From positions 14,384,001 through 14,448,000 of the forward strand of contig JBANAY010000004.1 in NCBI GenBank assembly GCA_037952775.1: a DNA stretch of 64,000 nucleotides, written 5' to 3'. Both the position numbers and the translations under genes were made by a program. The stretch is from Clonostachys chloroleuca (lineage: Eukaryota > Ascomycota > Sordariomycetes > Hypocreales > Bionectriaceae). Position 1 is the first letter of the stretch, and every line of letters starts with the position of its first letter. Below the pieces are notes generated by a model that ran no database searches, was not told the origin of the DNA, and saw only the letters and a list, made by a program, of their open reading frames with translations. This document shows, one piece after another, positions 1 to 9,937 of this stretch.

Positions 1-1
1 A

Positions 2-304
2 GGCACGCCTGTCTATCTGCACCCCAGCTCGGCGCTCTTTGGGAAGCAGGCGGAGTGGGTCATCTACCACGAGCTTGTGCTGACCAGCAAGGAGTACATG
101 CGATACACGACGAGCATTGAGCCGAAGTGGCTGGTTGAGGCGGCGCCGACCTTCTTCAAGGTGGCGCCTACCGACCGACTGAGCAAGAGGAAGGAGGCTG
201 AGAGGATCCAGCCGCTGTACAACAAGTTTGCAGGCGAGGACGACTGGAGACTGAGTGCGCAGAGAAGAGGTGGAAGGGGTGGCGGCGGCGGTACTTGGGG
301 TTGA
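2..304 (+). CDS. prp22: Prp22-type DEAH-box RNA helicase, C-terminal end (partial)
   Basis: The window opens inside this gene; frame 2 is open from base 2 to the TGA at 302-304, giving the last 100 residues. The text matches the C-terminal OB-fold and tail of Prp22/DHX8: an LHPSSALFG stretch, [34 protein letters not shown], a [15 protein letters not shown] segment, and a short Gly/Arg-rich tail. Prp22 is the spliceosomal ATPase that releases mature mRNA and proofreads exon ligation in the nucleus. The helicase core lies upstream, outside the window. Family assignment rests on the strongly conserved end; a close DEAH paralogue is the only realistic alternative. Confidence 0.93.
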   Translation, partial: GTPVYLHPSSALFGKQAEWVIYHELVLTSKEYMRYTTSIEPKWLVEAAPTFFKVAPTDRLSKRKEAERIQPLYNKFAGEDDWRLSAQRRGGRGGGGGTWG

Positions 305-676
305 TTATTGGTTTGCTTTGTGCGTTGGCGTTGGGATGATGATCTACTGGCGTATCTATCAAGAGGCATCAATGCGGCGTTTAGTCTGACAGTTTTACTA
401 GTGAGAAGCCACTTCCTAGAGGACATGAAAATAATAGCGTATTACTTTTGGAATACTGTACTAAGAATTCTCTTCCTTCTCTGGCCATTCCTCAACTGGT
501 GATGTGATACTGGACATCACCGACGGCTGACTCATCAAGCTGGTATATCTCAATTCTCAGCTCATACGAAACAAGCCCCCTCAGCTCGTCAGCAGGATGA
601 CGCGCATGTCCTGAAATCCAGAACTGAGTCTCCTCCCGAGTCAGTATCAAGTATATTAGACCGAGGAGCCTTATAC
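305..676. other. intergenic spacer, prp22 3' end to regulator promoter
   Basis: The segment holds the 3' flank of prp22 and the promoter of the downstream Zn2Cys6 gene, transcribed the same way. No coding pattern, TATA box or clear operator was seen. Confidence 0.5.
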
Positions 677-2551
677 ATGGCTGACCAAAGTCGCCAAGCC
701 ACGACCAAGGCGTACCACCGCAAAGTGAAGACGGGATGCCTCACATGCAAGTAAGACTGACACCCAACTCTCTCACAACGCCTGAAGCGAGACTGACACA
801 CGACCGCCTGAAGGATCCGGCGAGTCCGCTGCGACCAGCAGAAACCCTCATGCAACCGCTGTGTCTCTACTGGCCGCAAATGTGACGGCTACGCCCAGCC
901 GGCCGCCAAGTCGCCGTCACCCCCCGGATCATCCTCATCCCTTTCCCCCTCCGTGCCTGAATCCCGCCAGCCGCAGATCCGCCCCCGGAGACTGTCGCCG
1001 GGTTCATCTTCCATCACCTCCGCCACGCCCACCAGGATCCTGCTACCTCACAAGGACCCGGACGAGCTCCAGGTGTACAGCTACTTCCTCCAGGTCGCCG
1101 CGCCGTCCATCTCGGGCGTCTTCGGCTCCGATTTCTGGCTCCGCGAGGTGCCCCGGTTCTGCCTCTCGGACCCGGCGATATGGCACGCCGTCGCTGCGCT
1201 GGGCACCGTGTGCCGCGACTACGACTTCAGGACCTGCTCGACGGCGGGGAATGTCTTTGCGATGCAGCAGATCGGGACCTCGCTGCAGCACCTGACCCAG
1301 CCCAGGTCGATGTCGAGTATGGATAGGTGGCGGGCCCTCATCGCGAGTATCTTGTTCACTTGTATTTCCGTCGTCCAGGGGTCGTACTCGCAGGCGCTGG
1401 TGCATGTCAGCTCGGGAGCCAAGATCTTCCGCGAGCTTGAGGATGAGGACAAGGCGCTGAGAAAGGGGAGAGGAGGTACCGGCAGAATGTCTCTCTCCCC
1501 CATATCGTTCTCTTCCGTGCGGTCGGTCCTCATCACGTTCCAGATCCAGCAGAGCATAGTGGACCCGAGCGATATCCTCGGCTCGCCGTCTATAGAGTCC
1601 CACGACGACAGCTATTCAGCCTGGAGGACGTACTGTGCCCCGGACCGCACCGCCATCCCGGGCCATGTGCTGACCCCCGACAACATCATACGCGCCACCC
1701 GCGCCGGGGAGGCCCTCATCTTCGGCTTGTCCTTCTTCCCGGCGCTGTATTTCGAGGAGCTCTCGGCCCTCGTCGCGAGCAGGGAGCTGCAGCTCCCCTC
1801 GATAGCGGCGAAGCAGCGGAGCCACACACGGTGTTTCAAGGAGATTGGGAAGGCTATCGCCCTCTTTGAGGATGCATTGATGTCTACAGCTGGAGGGTTT
1901 AGTATGGGCGTGGCGGACAGCAGTAGTAGCAGCAGCGGAGCCTCGATCCGGGCACAGATCGAGAAGGCGCTCAAGTACTTGCGCGTCTACCACCATACCA
2001 GCCGGTTGCTTCTGCATCGGGATCCGGACGAGCAGAACCCGATCAAGCGTCTGCCTGTTCTGAAGAGGCTGTGCGAGACGATTGTCGATCTGTGCGAGGA
2101 GCTCATGGATCTCGAGGCGGCGGGGCATGGGAACGGCGACGGGACGTATCTCATCCCCAGCCCTCCGCTCACCAACCCGCTCTCGATGGTGGCCTTGTTG
2201 GGATTCGGGCTTGCCACGAGACGACGCGCCGTCGGTCTCTTGCGGAGACCTAGACTCGAGGGAGTGTGGGACACGCAGCTGTCTGCGAGCATCATCGAGG
2301 CGTCGATGGAGCGGCAGATGGAAGCGAGGAACGAGTATTATGCTGCTGTAGAAAGGGAAGGGGGGATCATTCCGCAGCCGGTGGCCAGGGGGACGGGAGT
2401 TGAGGAGGTGGATAATGGGGTGCATCCTCAGTTCCGGTCGGCGGGATTCTCCATGGTTTTTACGGGTGATCGGTCGGCGGATGTGTCGATTCGTATATGG
2501 CGGGATCTGCTTGATGGGAAGCCTCCGTATTTAAAGCGTATAGAGTGGTGA
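677..2551 (+). CDS. Zn(II)2Cys6 fungal transcription factor
   Basis: Two exons, 677-750 and 814-2551, encode 603 residues. The 63-nt intron (GTAAG...AAG) interrupts the zinc cluster and the phases match exactly. The DNA-binding domain is at the N-terminus: Cys21, 24, 31, 38, 41 and 48 with C-x2-C-x6-C-x6-C-x2-C-x6-C spacing, followed by a Pro/Ser-rich linker. The rest resembles the fungal-specific regulatory domain of this class (helical, no catalytic motif). The start at 677 is the first ATG ahead of the cluster; a later GTG at 953 would lose the whole zinc cluster. Such proteins bind CGG/CCG half-sites in the nucleus. zhd101 lies two genes downstream, so a regulatory link is possible but not shown. 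The target is unknown. Confidence 0.9.
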
Positions 2552-2691
2552 TGGAAGGTTATCCTTCTGAAATGACGGATGAGACACGTTATTGAATGAC
2601 TGCTATGCATACCTTGTCGATGGTTCTATCTCGTCGTGATGTATAAACAAGATCTCTACAAAAGCGAATGTACAAAAAAATAACATGGAAG

Positions 2692-3568
2692 CTATCCGGC
2701 TCCGATGTTCTTCTGATCTGGAGATATACGATCCCCTTCCGTCGCCCCTTCAGTAGATTCCAACCCCGACTCCGGCAATGTCGATTTCGTTTCATGTCCC
2801 AATTTCTTCATAACCCATACGCGGAACCTGTAGTGCAAGCCCAAGATCCCTATCCCTATCCAGAGCGCAAGCTCAGCGGCGTACATGACCATACCCACAG
2901 CATCGAGGCGAGGGGCAAAGACCAGCGCCAGAATGGAGACAAGATCTCCCATGGCATCGAGGAACACAAACATGAAGGATATCCCCTGCACGGATCGGGA
3001 TCTATATATCTCCACGTAGTAGCGGACGACACCCACGCACAGCAGCACAGCCGCCAAGACGGCCATGAACGTCATCGGCCATTCGATGTGCCTGTCCCGA
3101 GCTAGCCGCAGGGCGAAGTACAGACCAGCCTCGACGCCTCCGATGCCCACGCCGGACGCCACCACGCCGACGAGGATCTTGACAAGCGGCCATTGGTCGC
3201 TGTAGTGCTTGATTTGGGCCCAGGTGACGAGGCTGAGGAAGATGAGGATGTGAGGCTGGACCTGGAGGGCGATGTTGAGGTTCTGGACCACGTTGTATGT
3301 GCCGAGGGGGATGCCGGCAGCGGCCCAGGAGAGGTACATGAGGGGGTGGAGGCCCTGCGTGCTGTGGTTGCGGTAATTCTTGATGATCTGGGGTAGGAGC
3401 TGCAGGCGGCCATGTTAGCAGGCTTGGCCAGGGTCTCATACATATATTTTATGTATATAAATATGCCGTATTGGGAGTTGCTGCCCCGGGGTGGGATTAT
3501 CGTACCTGGATAGACCAGAGAACTGCCCCTGCGGTTCCCAAGATATTGGAGGCGACGGGATTGTCCAT
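2692..3568 (-). CDS. PQ-loop repeat membrane protein
   Basis: Two exons on the minus strand, 3568-3506 and 3399-2692, encode 256 residues; the 106-nt intron 3505-3400 has GTACG and CTGCAG ends and both exons are in phase. The ATG at 3568 is followed by MDNPVASNILGTAGAVLWS, the usual beginning of fungal members. The first PQ-loop (QLLPQIIKNYRNHSTQGL) crosses the splice junction; a second, diverged one lies at RYYVEIYRSRSVQGISF. About seven hydrophobic segments are present, as in the MtN3/PQ-loop family, whose fungal members sit in vacuolar or other internal membranes and export amino acids or similar solutes. The substrate cannot be read from sequence. It is convergent with the Zn2Cys6 gene and divergent from zhd101, sharing that 710-bp promoter. 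Confidence 0.87.
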
Positions 3569-4061
3569 GGCTTTCTCAGTAGCAGTGTATCCTTGGGCAT
3601 CGGAGGATTGAGTATCAAGCGCCAGAACGATGCCGCTGGGAGATATTGTATCGCTCCATGTACTTTATATCAGATCGTTATCTTTTTTTCAAAAGCAAGT
3701 ACTACTGTAATCGGCAAGAGGCTCTGCGAGAAGAGCATTGCTTTTGAACAAGCCAACCAGCCAGAAGTTAGAGCCAAGAGAGACCCACAACGAGATAAGA
3801 TTATCGGAATTAGCGATAACTTTAACTAATGCCATGCGCTAAATCAAAGAGCTTGCAGGGGCAATGCTCTATAACAATTTCCATACTTCCAACCGCATAC
3901 ACGCCTTGAAGCCCGAAACTGGTGGTCCCTCTCCGGCAATGGGAAGAGGAGTAGGCAATGGAGATCGCCGGGCGTTATCTGTGGAGGCTTTCTCTGCAAT
4001 CAGGCCTGCTGTGGACCTGCAGGGATGGCATCCATGACCTGAAGCCGTGCCTCGTGTTTTC

Positions 4062-4080
4062 AACCGCCGGACCGGCGGTT
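4062..4080. promoter_or_regulatory. perfect 9-bp palindrome upstream of zhd101, candidate Zn2Cys6 operator
   Basis: The sequence AACCGCCGGACCGGCGGTT is a perfect 9-bp inverted repeat around one A, 217-199 bp before the zhd101 start. It contains CGG-A-CCG and flanking CCG/CGG triplets, the half-sites recognised by Zn2Cys6 dimers. Binding is inferred. Confidence 0.55.
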
Positions 4081-4136
4081 CAACAACATTCGGACATAAC
4101 TTGACTGGCCGAGACGAGTCCTTGATCGCTTCTCAC

Positions 4137-4150
4137 CCGCCGTCCGGCGG
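4137..4150. promoter_or_regulatory. second GC palindrome upstream of zhd101
   Basis: CCGCCGTCCGGCGG is a 6-bp inverted repeat with a 2-bp spacer, 142-129 bp before the zhd101 ATG. It shares the CCGCCG/CGGCGG arms of the site at 4062-4080 with a different spacer, so the two may be paired operator sites. Confidence 0.5.
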
Positions 4151-4278
4151 AATATCCATTTGTATATGTAGACTCTGCTCTCCCACCTGAGGCAAATCAA
4201 GCTACCCACCGCAATTCTACTTCATTATACAAGCCCGCCATTTATTCGCCAGTCACCTCTTAAGAAAGAACTGCCAAC

Positions 4279-5073
4279 ATGCGCACTCGCAGCACAATCT
4301 CGACCCCTAACGGCATCACCTGGTATTATGAACAGGAGGGTACCGGACCCGATATTGTCCTCGTGCCTGATGGCCTCGGGGAATGCCAAATGTTTGACAG
4401 CTCCGTGTCGCAAATTGCTGCTCAAGGCTTTAGGGTCACTACGTTTGACATGCCTGGCATGTCTCGGTCTGCCAAGGCACCACCCGAGACCTACACCGAT
4501 GTCACGGCCCAGAAGCTGGCTTCCTATGTCATCTCCATCCTGGATGCCCTTGACATCAAGTACACTACCGTCTGGGGCTGCAGCTCAGGAGCTTCCACTG
4601 TCGTGGCGCTGCTGTTGGGTTATCCCGACAGGATACGCAACGCAATGTGTCACGAACTGCCCACAAAGCTACTGGACCACCTTTCGAATACCGCTGTGCT
4701 CGAAGACGAGGAAATCTCAAAGATCCTGGCCAATGTCATGTTGAACGACGTTTCTGGAGGCTCGGAGGCGTGGCAAGCTATGGGGGACGAGGTGCATGCG
4801 AGACTGCACAACAACTACCCGGTTTGGGCTCGGGGATACCCACGCACGATTCCTCCCTCAGCTCCGGTTAAGGACGTGGAGGCTTTGCGTGGGAAGCCAC
4901 TGGACTGGACTGTCGGTGCTGCAACGCCAACCGAGTCTTTCTTTGACAACATTGTTACCGCTGCCAAGGCTGGCGTCAACATTGGGATGCTTCCCGGGAT
5001 GCATTTCCCTTATGTTTCCCATCCGGAAGCTTTCGCCAAATATGTCGTTGAAACTACGAAGAAGTATCTTTGA
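4279..5073 (+). CDS. zhd101: zearalenone lactonohydrolase (ZHD101 type)
   Basis: An intronless 264-residue alpha/beta-hydrolase, the exact length of ZHD101, beginning MRTRSTISTPNG. The catalytic triad known for ZHD101 is in place: Ser102 in the nucleophile elbow WGCSSGAS, Glu126, and His242 in PGMHFPY; the substrate-contact Trp183 is also present. The enzyme opens the macrolactone of zearalenone, an estrogenic Fusarium mycotoxin; the product then decarboxylates, which detoxifies it. No signal peptide is visible, so it should act inside the cell. The gene shares a promoter region with the PQ-loop gene and is convergent with a CE5 esterase. No polyketide synthase or other toxin gene is nearby, which fits a self-protection role. 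The family is known from Clonostachys and identity here looks very high by eye. Confidence 0.97.
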   Translation: MRTRSTISTPNGITWYYEQEGTGPDIVLVPDGLGECQMFDSSVSQIAAQGFRVTTFDMPGMSRSAKAPPETYTDVTAQKLASYVISILDALDIKYTTVWGCSSGASTVVALLLGYPDRIRNAMCHELPTKLLDHLSNTAVLEDEEISKILANVMLNDVSGGSEAWQAMGDEVHARLHNNYPVWARGYPRTIPPSAPVKDVEALRGKPLDWTVGAATPTESFFDNIVTAAKAGVNIGMLPGMHFPYVSHPEAFAKYVVETTKKYL

Positions 5074-5447
5074 ATGATACACTGCTCAGTATAGCCCGAT
5101 AAACCATGGGAGAGAGGGAAGGCGACCTTTTGCACACATTGGCAACGACCACTGTGCATAGACTCGGGAAATCATTGGAATATTGTATGTCCACAGGATA
5201 ATCATATGGATCAAAACTGTAGCTCTGTAGTCGGTACATTTTAGTCTACGGACATTGTTCCATATCGTTAAGGAGACATAAAATGCAAATTCAATTCACT
5301 TCTTATCATATTCCACGTCAATGCAAGACAAGTAACCCGAGAAAGAGGATCAGATTTTAACTACGTAGCTTGATGATACATACTCAACCTCCATAAAGCT
5401 TCCGTTGCTGACCCCCTCCCTCTGGACTTGCCAGATAATTTGTGTGC
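5074..5447. other. convergent intergenic spacer
   Basis: Shared 3' flank of zhd101 and the CE5 esterase gene, AT-leaning; nothing coding or repeated was seen. Confidence 0.5.
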
Positions 5448-6186
5448 TTAACCCAACTTACTCTTGATAAAGGCTAGGGCCTGCTGCCCGTAGATGTTAA
5501 CGTACTGCTGGTGGTGGTTGGCATCATTTCCGTTGCAGCAGTACGGGTCCGCCGCGTCGCAATAGCTCTTAACCAGCGAGGGATTGACCGGCGAACATGT
5601 AAATCCGGCTGGACGGGCAGCAAACTGTTGACAAATTAGCCATCCATTCAATAAGTTCTGTGAGACTTCAACATCTTCCGCCACCACTTACCCCACCAGC
5701 CGTACATGTCCCAACATTGTACGGCAGACCTGCCCTGTTATGAGGATCACCCATGAAAATGGCGGCCTTGACAGCAGCCAGTGCGTTCCCTGACAGAGTC
5801 GGGCCCTGGCCGCCGCACAACGCATTGTCGATGATCTGCCCGCCCTGCGAGTAGCCGATCAGGACAATCTTGGTGTTTGGGCACTGCTGGTTGTAGCTCG
5901 TCACGGCGGACACCACGGCCGAGGTGCCCTGCTGGACCGACGAGTCGTAGCTCACGCCGCCGCAGCTGGATTGCCCGCCGCACGCCGGGTACGAGATGGC
6001 CGCGGACTGGGAGCCCGGGTAGGCCTGGAGAACCATGTTGACGAGGCCCCAGGACGTGCCGTAGCCGGGAGACACGGTGGTCTCGCGGGCGCCGAAGATG
6101 TAGACCCCGGGGCACGATTGGCGTGGTTCCAAAGGAGTTGCAGCCGCCGTTGAGGCGAGGACTGGGAGAATGGCTGAGAATTTCAT
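5448..6186 (-). CDS. secreted CE5 family acetylxylan esterase / cutinase-like enzyme
   Basis: Two minus-strand exons, 6186-5692 and 5624-5448, encode 223 residues; the 67-nt intron 5691-5625 starts GTAAGT, has a gctaat branch-like site and ends CAACAG, phase 0. Residues 1-17 form a signal peptide ending TAAATP, followed by a dibasic-type PRQ site. The mature protein has the CE5 pattern: SCPGVYIFGARETT, nucleophile Ser113 in GYSQGG, Asp191 in DPYCC and His203 shortly after, plus paired cysteines. The YPACGGQSSCGG and DPYCCNGN blocks resemble acetylxylan esterase II more than plant-cutin cutinases, so removal of acetyl groups from xylan outside the cell is the likely job. Cutinase activity remains possible. 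Confidence 0.9.
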
Positions 6187-7718
6187 GGTTACAGCCGGTC
6201 CCGTAAATTTTTAATTGAATTGATAGAATATATCTGAGAGGAAGGAAATCCTGCGTGTCTGGTTATGTTTACTTGAGTAAGTCTGTACTAAGGGCGAAAA
6301 TCCTCCAGCATCAGGCTGGAAATGTCTTTGTTTATGTATCTGCGTTTGGGTGAATGCATATACACATATTCAGTTTCTCTATTGCTACTTGGACGTTGGA
6401 AATTTAGCCTGAAACTGACCGACGACTGAACAAGGAGATCACCCTAGCCTCGGCAAGGCGATGGAAGGGTTGCGTCGGATCGTGTCCCTCCGAGATCCAG
6501 CCCCGCCTGGAAGACTTGGGGTATATGGAAGAGAAACCTTTTAATTGGACCACGGATGTCAGAATCGAATGTCTTGGGGATTAAGGGAACAGATACTAGT
6601 CATATAACATGTCTGAAGGGCAGGGTGCAGCAATATTTCAAGCCAGGATACTACATCGTTTAGTTTCTAGATAGCAAGTATCGGCTACCAGCTGCCGCTT
6701 TTAGTGGTGCTGTCTCGTAGTCAGGCGAAAATGGTTTGACCAGTGACGGTTGATAACTTCGAATCACAGAGGCATGAAACTATCCCCAAATGCAAGGTTC
6801 AGTTGGGAGTCTTGGCTGAATTCAGAGGCTAAAGTGACGGTAGGCTCAATTTGAGGCAGATCAGTGGTACCAATGCTAGCATCTATGAAACCTGGTCAAC
6901 TGACGAGGCTCAATTGGGTGATGGGATGGAGGCTCCGGAATGTCATAGCGCCCATCTCGTGTTGGAGTCTTACGTTCCAAAACGCCCCAGGATGGAACTG
7001 GAACCCCAGCCTCTAAACAGGGTTTCATTGTATGACTCCATTTGCCGCAACGAGATGCCGTGGCAAGGGTTCGGAAACAAGTGCCGCAGCAGATTCATGC
7101 ATCCCACCCTGCCTAGCAAAGCACTTTAACCCAGGGCTGTAAACATGGGTAATATCACAGCTTGTTGGTCAGTTGCCGAGTTGTGTGTTTCTAAATGATG
7201 ATGTCGTTGGAGCCACCTCAGAGGGTTGAACAGGCTAAGTGTGGTGATCTCCAGAAGACCCAAGTAGGGAATTCGATAACAGCCTAAAGAGCCCATGCGC
7301 CTCAATTGAGCCTCTAGGGGCAGGGAAGATGTCAATCATGGGTTCCACGAGATCCTCAATTGGATGTCTTTGCCCAGATTTAGTGGTGTTGCATGGAGCT
7401 GTCGCCCAAGCCAAGTATATTTTACACGAGTGGTCAATTGATGACGCAGATTAATACTGAATTTGGTATGAACCGCTCGTTTAAGTCTAAGGCTTATTCT
7501 TTCAATTTTGCGGCACCTGGGATCTTTCATATAGTCCAACTTGTGAAGCGGTAGACGAAATCTAAAACACTTTTCCATGGCTATTCCGGACGCTTTGGGT
7601 TTGACTTGATACTGCAGAGTGGATATATGCCGACCTGGAGGTGTGACGTGTTGGAAATATCTCCATTGGTACCTATGGTTTATGAAACTTAACCACTAGT
7701 CTAAGACGGCATAAGTAA
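6187..7718. other. 1.5-kb intergenic region
   Basis: This is the 5' flank of the CE5 gene and the 3' flank of the protease gene. Short open frames exist (for instance 6851-7129 plus and 7336-7578 minus) but none shows a recognisable domain or splice structure. No repeats were found. Confidence 0.45.
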
Positions 7719-8702
7719 CTACTTTGAAACACCTTTCATGAAAGTCCATGGGCTATAAAGATATCCATCTCGACCAAACCAAGTATATGGGAGCCAAAAA
7801 CGCCCTTTCCCATCAAGTCCTATTTCTCCCCAGGAATTCTGGATCAAGAAGCAGCCCTCTGTCACTCCATTACCAGTACTAACGGAATCATTCCAGCCGA
7901 TAGCGACAACACAATGACCGCCCGTCGCTTGAGCTGCACTCGTCTCTAGAGGCAATGACAAGACGAAAGGGTCCTGGCGGGGATCGTAGCCCTTGATATC
8001 CAGTGATGGGAATGTCAAGAATGCAAACACGACAGGGTAGCCAGACTTGATACAGCCCTTCCAACAATTGATGGAATGATCACTCATGCTGGGATCAAGG
8101 TGAGGGCGCGCATAGTTCAAGCCCTTGTGTAAGGGGGCAGCTTGAAAGGCTTGCAAATTCGGGACCAGCGAGACAAAGTTCTCGTCATACGGCCAACTGC
8201 TAGGCGTGTTCACGATATCCGTGGCATTTGCAGCCTCCTGTGGCACGCCCAGTGTTGTTACGATCTTGATGACGTCGCGAGGCATGGCCCCTTTATCTAC
8301 CATCTCAGGGGTTGTAGGGGGCGAGTTGGCAAGACGCTCATAAAATTCAGCCTTGACAACGCCTTCGGGCGATTTATCCTGGGGTGTTGCGTTGTCTTCG
8401 GCATATCGAGCTACATAGTGTAGGAAGAGGCGGGAAGGCTTGAATGACGAATCCGCCGCCTGCTGCCGCTGAAGCTCGAACCGGTATGCCAAAGCTATGG
8501 CATTTGAGGTGCATGAGTTGACTTGCAACTGGTTGTAACAGTGCTTTAACTCGTAAGGCTTGTTTAGACCCGTTGGGGGGTTGACAGTAACATCGAATGA
8601 ACCAGTCAAGTCGGCCATATCCATGTTCATCTTCGCCATATCAACATCGTGATCCCGTGGATCATCGATATCCTTAATAGCTCCATTTAGGACTGTAGAC
8701 AT
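7719..8702 (-). CDS. papain-like (C1 family) cysteine protease, cytosolic type
   Basis: A single-exon gene of 327 residues from the ATG at 8702; the frame continues upstream to 8840, but those residues precede the natural-looking MSTVLNG start. The papain catalytic set is present in order: oxyanion-hole Gln58, Cys64 in NQLQVNSCTSNA, His263 in GGHCVVAIGW and Asn289 in IQNSWG. There is no signal peptide and no long inhibitory propeptide before the catalytic domain, unlike lysosomal cathepsins. The layout is closer to bacterial-type C1A enzymes that occur sporadically in fungi. Papain-like proteases are uncommon in filamentous ascomycetes, so horizontal origin is a fair hypothesis that composition alone does not support. 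Its substrate is unknown. Confidence 0.85.
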   Translation of the reverse strand: MSTVLNGAIKDIDDPRDHDVDMAKMNMDMADLTGSFDVTVNPPTGLNKPYELKHCYNQLQVNSCTSNAIALAYRFELQRQQAADSSFKPSRLFLHYVARYAEDNATPQDKSPEGVVKAEFYERLANSPPTTPEMVDKGAMPRDVIKIVTTLGVPQEAANATDIVNTPSSWPYDENFVSLVPNLQAFQAAPLHKGLNYARPHLDPSMSDHSINCWKGCIKSGYPVVFAFLTFPSLDIKGYDPRQDPFVLSLPLETSAAQATGGHCVVAIGWNDSVSTGNGVTEGCFLIQNSWGEIGLDGKGRFWLPYTWFGRDGYLYSPWTFMKGVSK

Positions 8703-9730
8703 GGTTGAAGCGGATATTGGAAAGTAGAGAAACTGAATGTATTTATGTAAAGATTGGAAGAGGTTTCCGAGATGGCCTAATCTTAAAGCCAACGCGAACA
8801 GCTGTAACGAGGGTCTGATACAAAAATTCAAAGATATCAATTCTATATATACAAATGTTTGTAAGATGAGTCTGTCTTGTTGACATCCTGCATGAGTTCC
8901 GGACTAGCCTGAGCGACAGTTCTGGGCTCCAATTCAGCCTTGATGCATTGCCACTATTGGTTCATGTGATTTTCGTCGAGTGCGATTCCGTGGCTCTTAT
9001 TGGTAAGACATCTGAGTTGGGGCAATTATTGAAGCGTGTTGGGGTTAGGGCGATGATTTAGTGGTCATCACACCTAATAGTTTTAGGGCAGACGACACTA
9101 TTGCTATGGGGTATCCATTCGATATCACTAACGCGAACTATGGCCGCGACGTGACGTGCCGTGCCGTGGGCAAGGAGGTGAGGGTTCATTGATACATGGC
9201 CTAGATGAAAATCAGAGCAGTCTAGACTTGCAACGATAATGCTGCAGCTATGCTGTGCCCATATCTAGACCCATGACCGAGTCCCAATCTAGCGTGGTAT
9301 CGAGACCAGGCGCAGCTGAGAATTCCAGCCGAGTCTCGTGCGTAGCGAACGCTGAGCTGATGTCCGACACACGCGCATCTGGTACGGGCCGGTTGGGGCC
9401 AAGTTTGATCGCTAGGTATTATCATTAGAGGGGTTGATTGGTTAACCAGTCCTGGGTCTTGTCACTGTGTCCAGTTCTTGGACAATGACTGAGCTGTGGC
9501 TGAACGAAGCCCTGAGCAACCCTGAACATGCCATGAACCGGCAGCGTTTTGTTAATAAAATGAGCCAGATTAAACTAATCTAATATAGAAAACGGCATCG
9601 AATGTTTTTGAGGAATGACTACAACGGTTGTAGATGTCTTGGAGGTCCGTTAGCACCTGTCAACTGTAACCGTGCTAAATTTTAATACTTTATGGTGGAC
9701 AGCGGCCCGCCCCAGCGCGCTACCAGAGCT

Positions 9731-9738
9731 TATATAAG
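9731..9738 (+). promoter_or_regulatory. TATA-like box
   Basis: TATATAAG lies about 200 bp upstream of the proposed helicase start and just before GC-rich runs (GCCCCC), a plausible core promoter for the helicase gene. Confidence 0.4.
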
Positions 9739-9793
9739 CGACCCGCCCCCAGTAATTGGCCCCCGCATGGAGCTTACTTGGTGAATTTAGATT

Positions 9794-9823
9794 GGCGATA
9801 ACGGGCGATAACGGGCGATAACG
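9794..9823 (+). repeat. three perfect copies of the decamer GGCGATAACG
   Basis: Three head-to-tail 10-bp units are followed by a degenerate fourth (AGCGATTTGG). Each unit contains a GATA core. The array lies about 115 bp upstream of the proposed helicase start codon and 55 bp after the TATA-like box, so it may be in the 5' leader. Confidence 0.8.
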
Positions 9824-9937
9824 AGCGATTTGGGAACCAAGACGGACCCTCCGCCGGCCACCAGCACATCACAGCCCTGAATTGTGTGTCTTTGGTCTCC
9901 GTGGGCTATAGCTAGTTTGCCAGTCCAAGCACCGGAT

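Larger units (their letters stand above)
3569..4278. promoter_or_regulatory. divergent promoter region between PQ-loop gene and zhd101
   Basis: This 710-bp spacer separates two divergent start codons and must carry both promoters. It has no coding signature. Two GC-rich inverted repeats (listed separately) fall 129-217 bp upstream of the zhd101 ATG; an AT-rich stretch around 4161-4170 could be a TATA-like element. Confidence 0.6.
8703..9937. other. divergent promoter region, protease and PIF1-like helicase
   Basis: The spacer holds the upstream regions of both genes. Visible elements are a TATA-like box at 9731-9738 and a 10-bp tandem repeat at 9794-9823, both on the helicase side. No coding pattern was recognised in the remainder. 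Confidence 0.5.

Noticed and set aside
1043..2425. Long minus-strand open frames opposite the Zn2Cys6 gene
   Set aside because: Shadows of a GC-rich coding sequence; their translations are Arg/Pro-rich without a family pattern.
6851..7578. Small open frames between the esterase and protease genes
   Set aside because: No domain resemblance, no splice-supported extension and no conserved pattern; probably chance.
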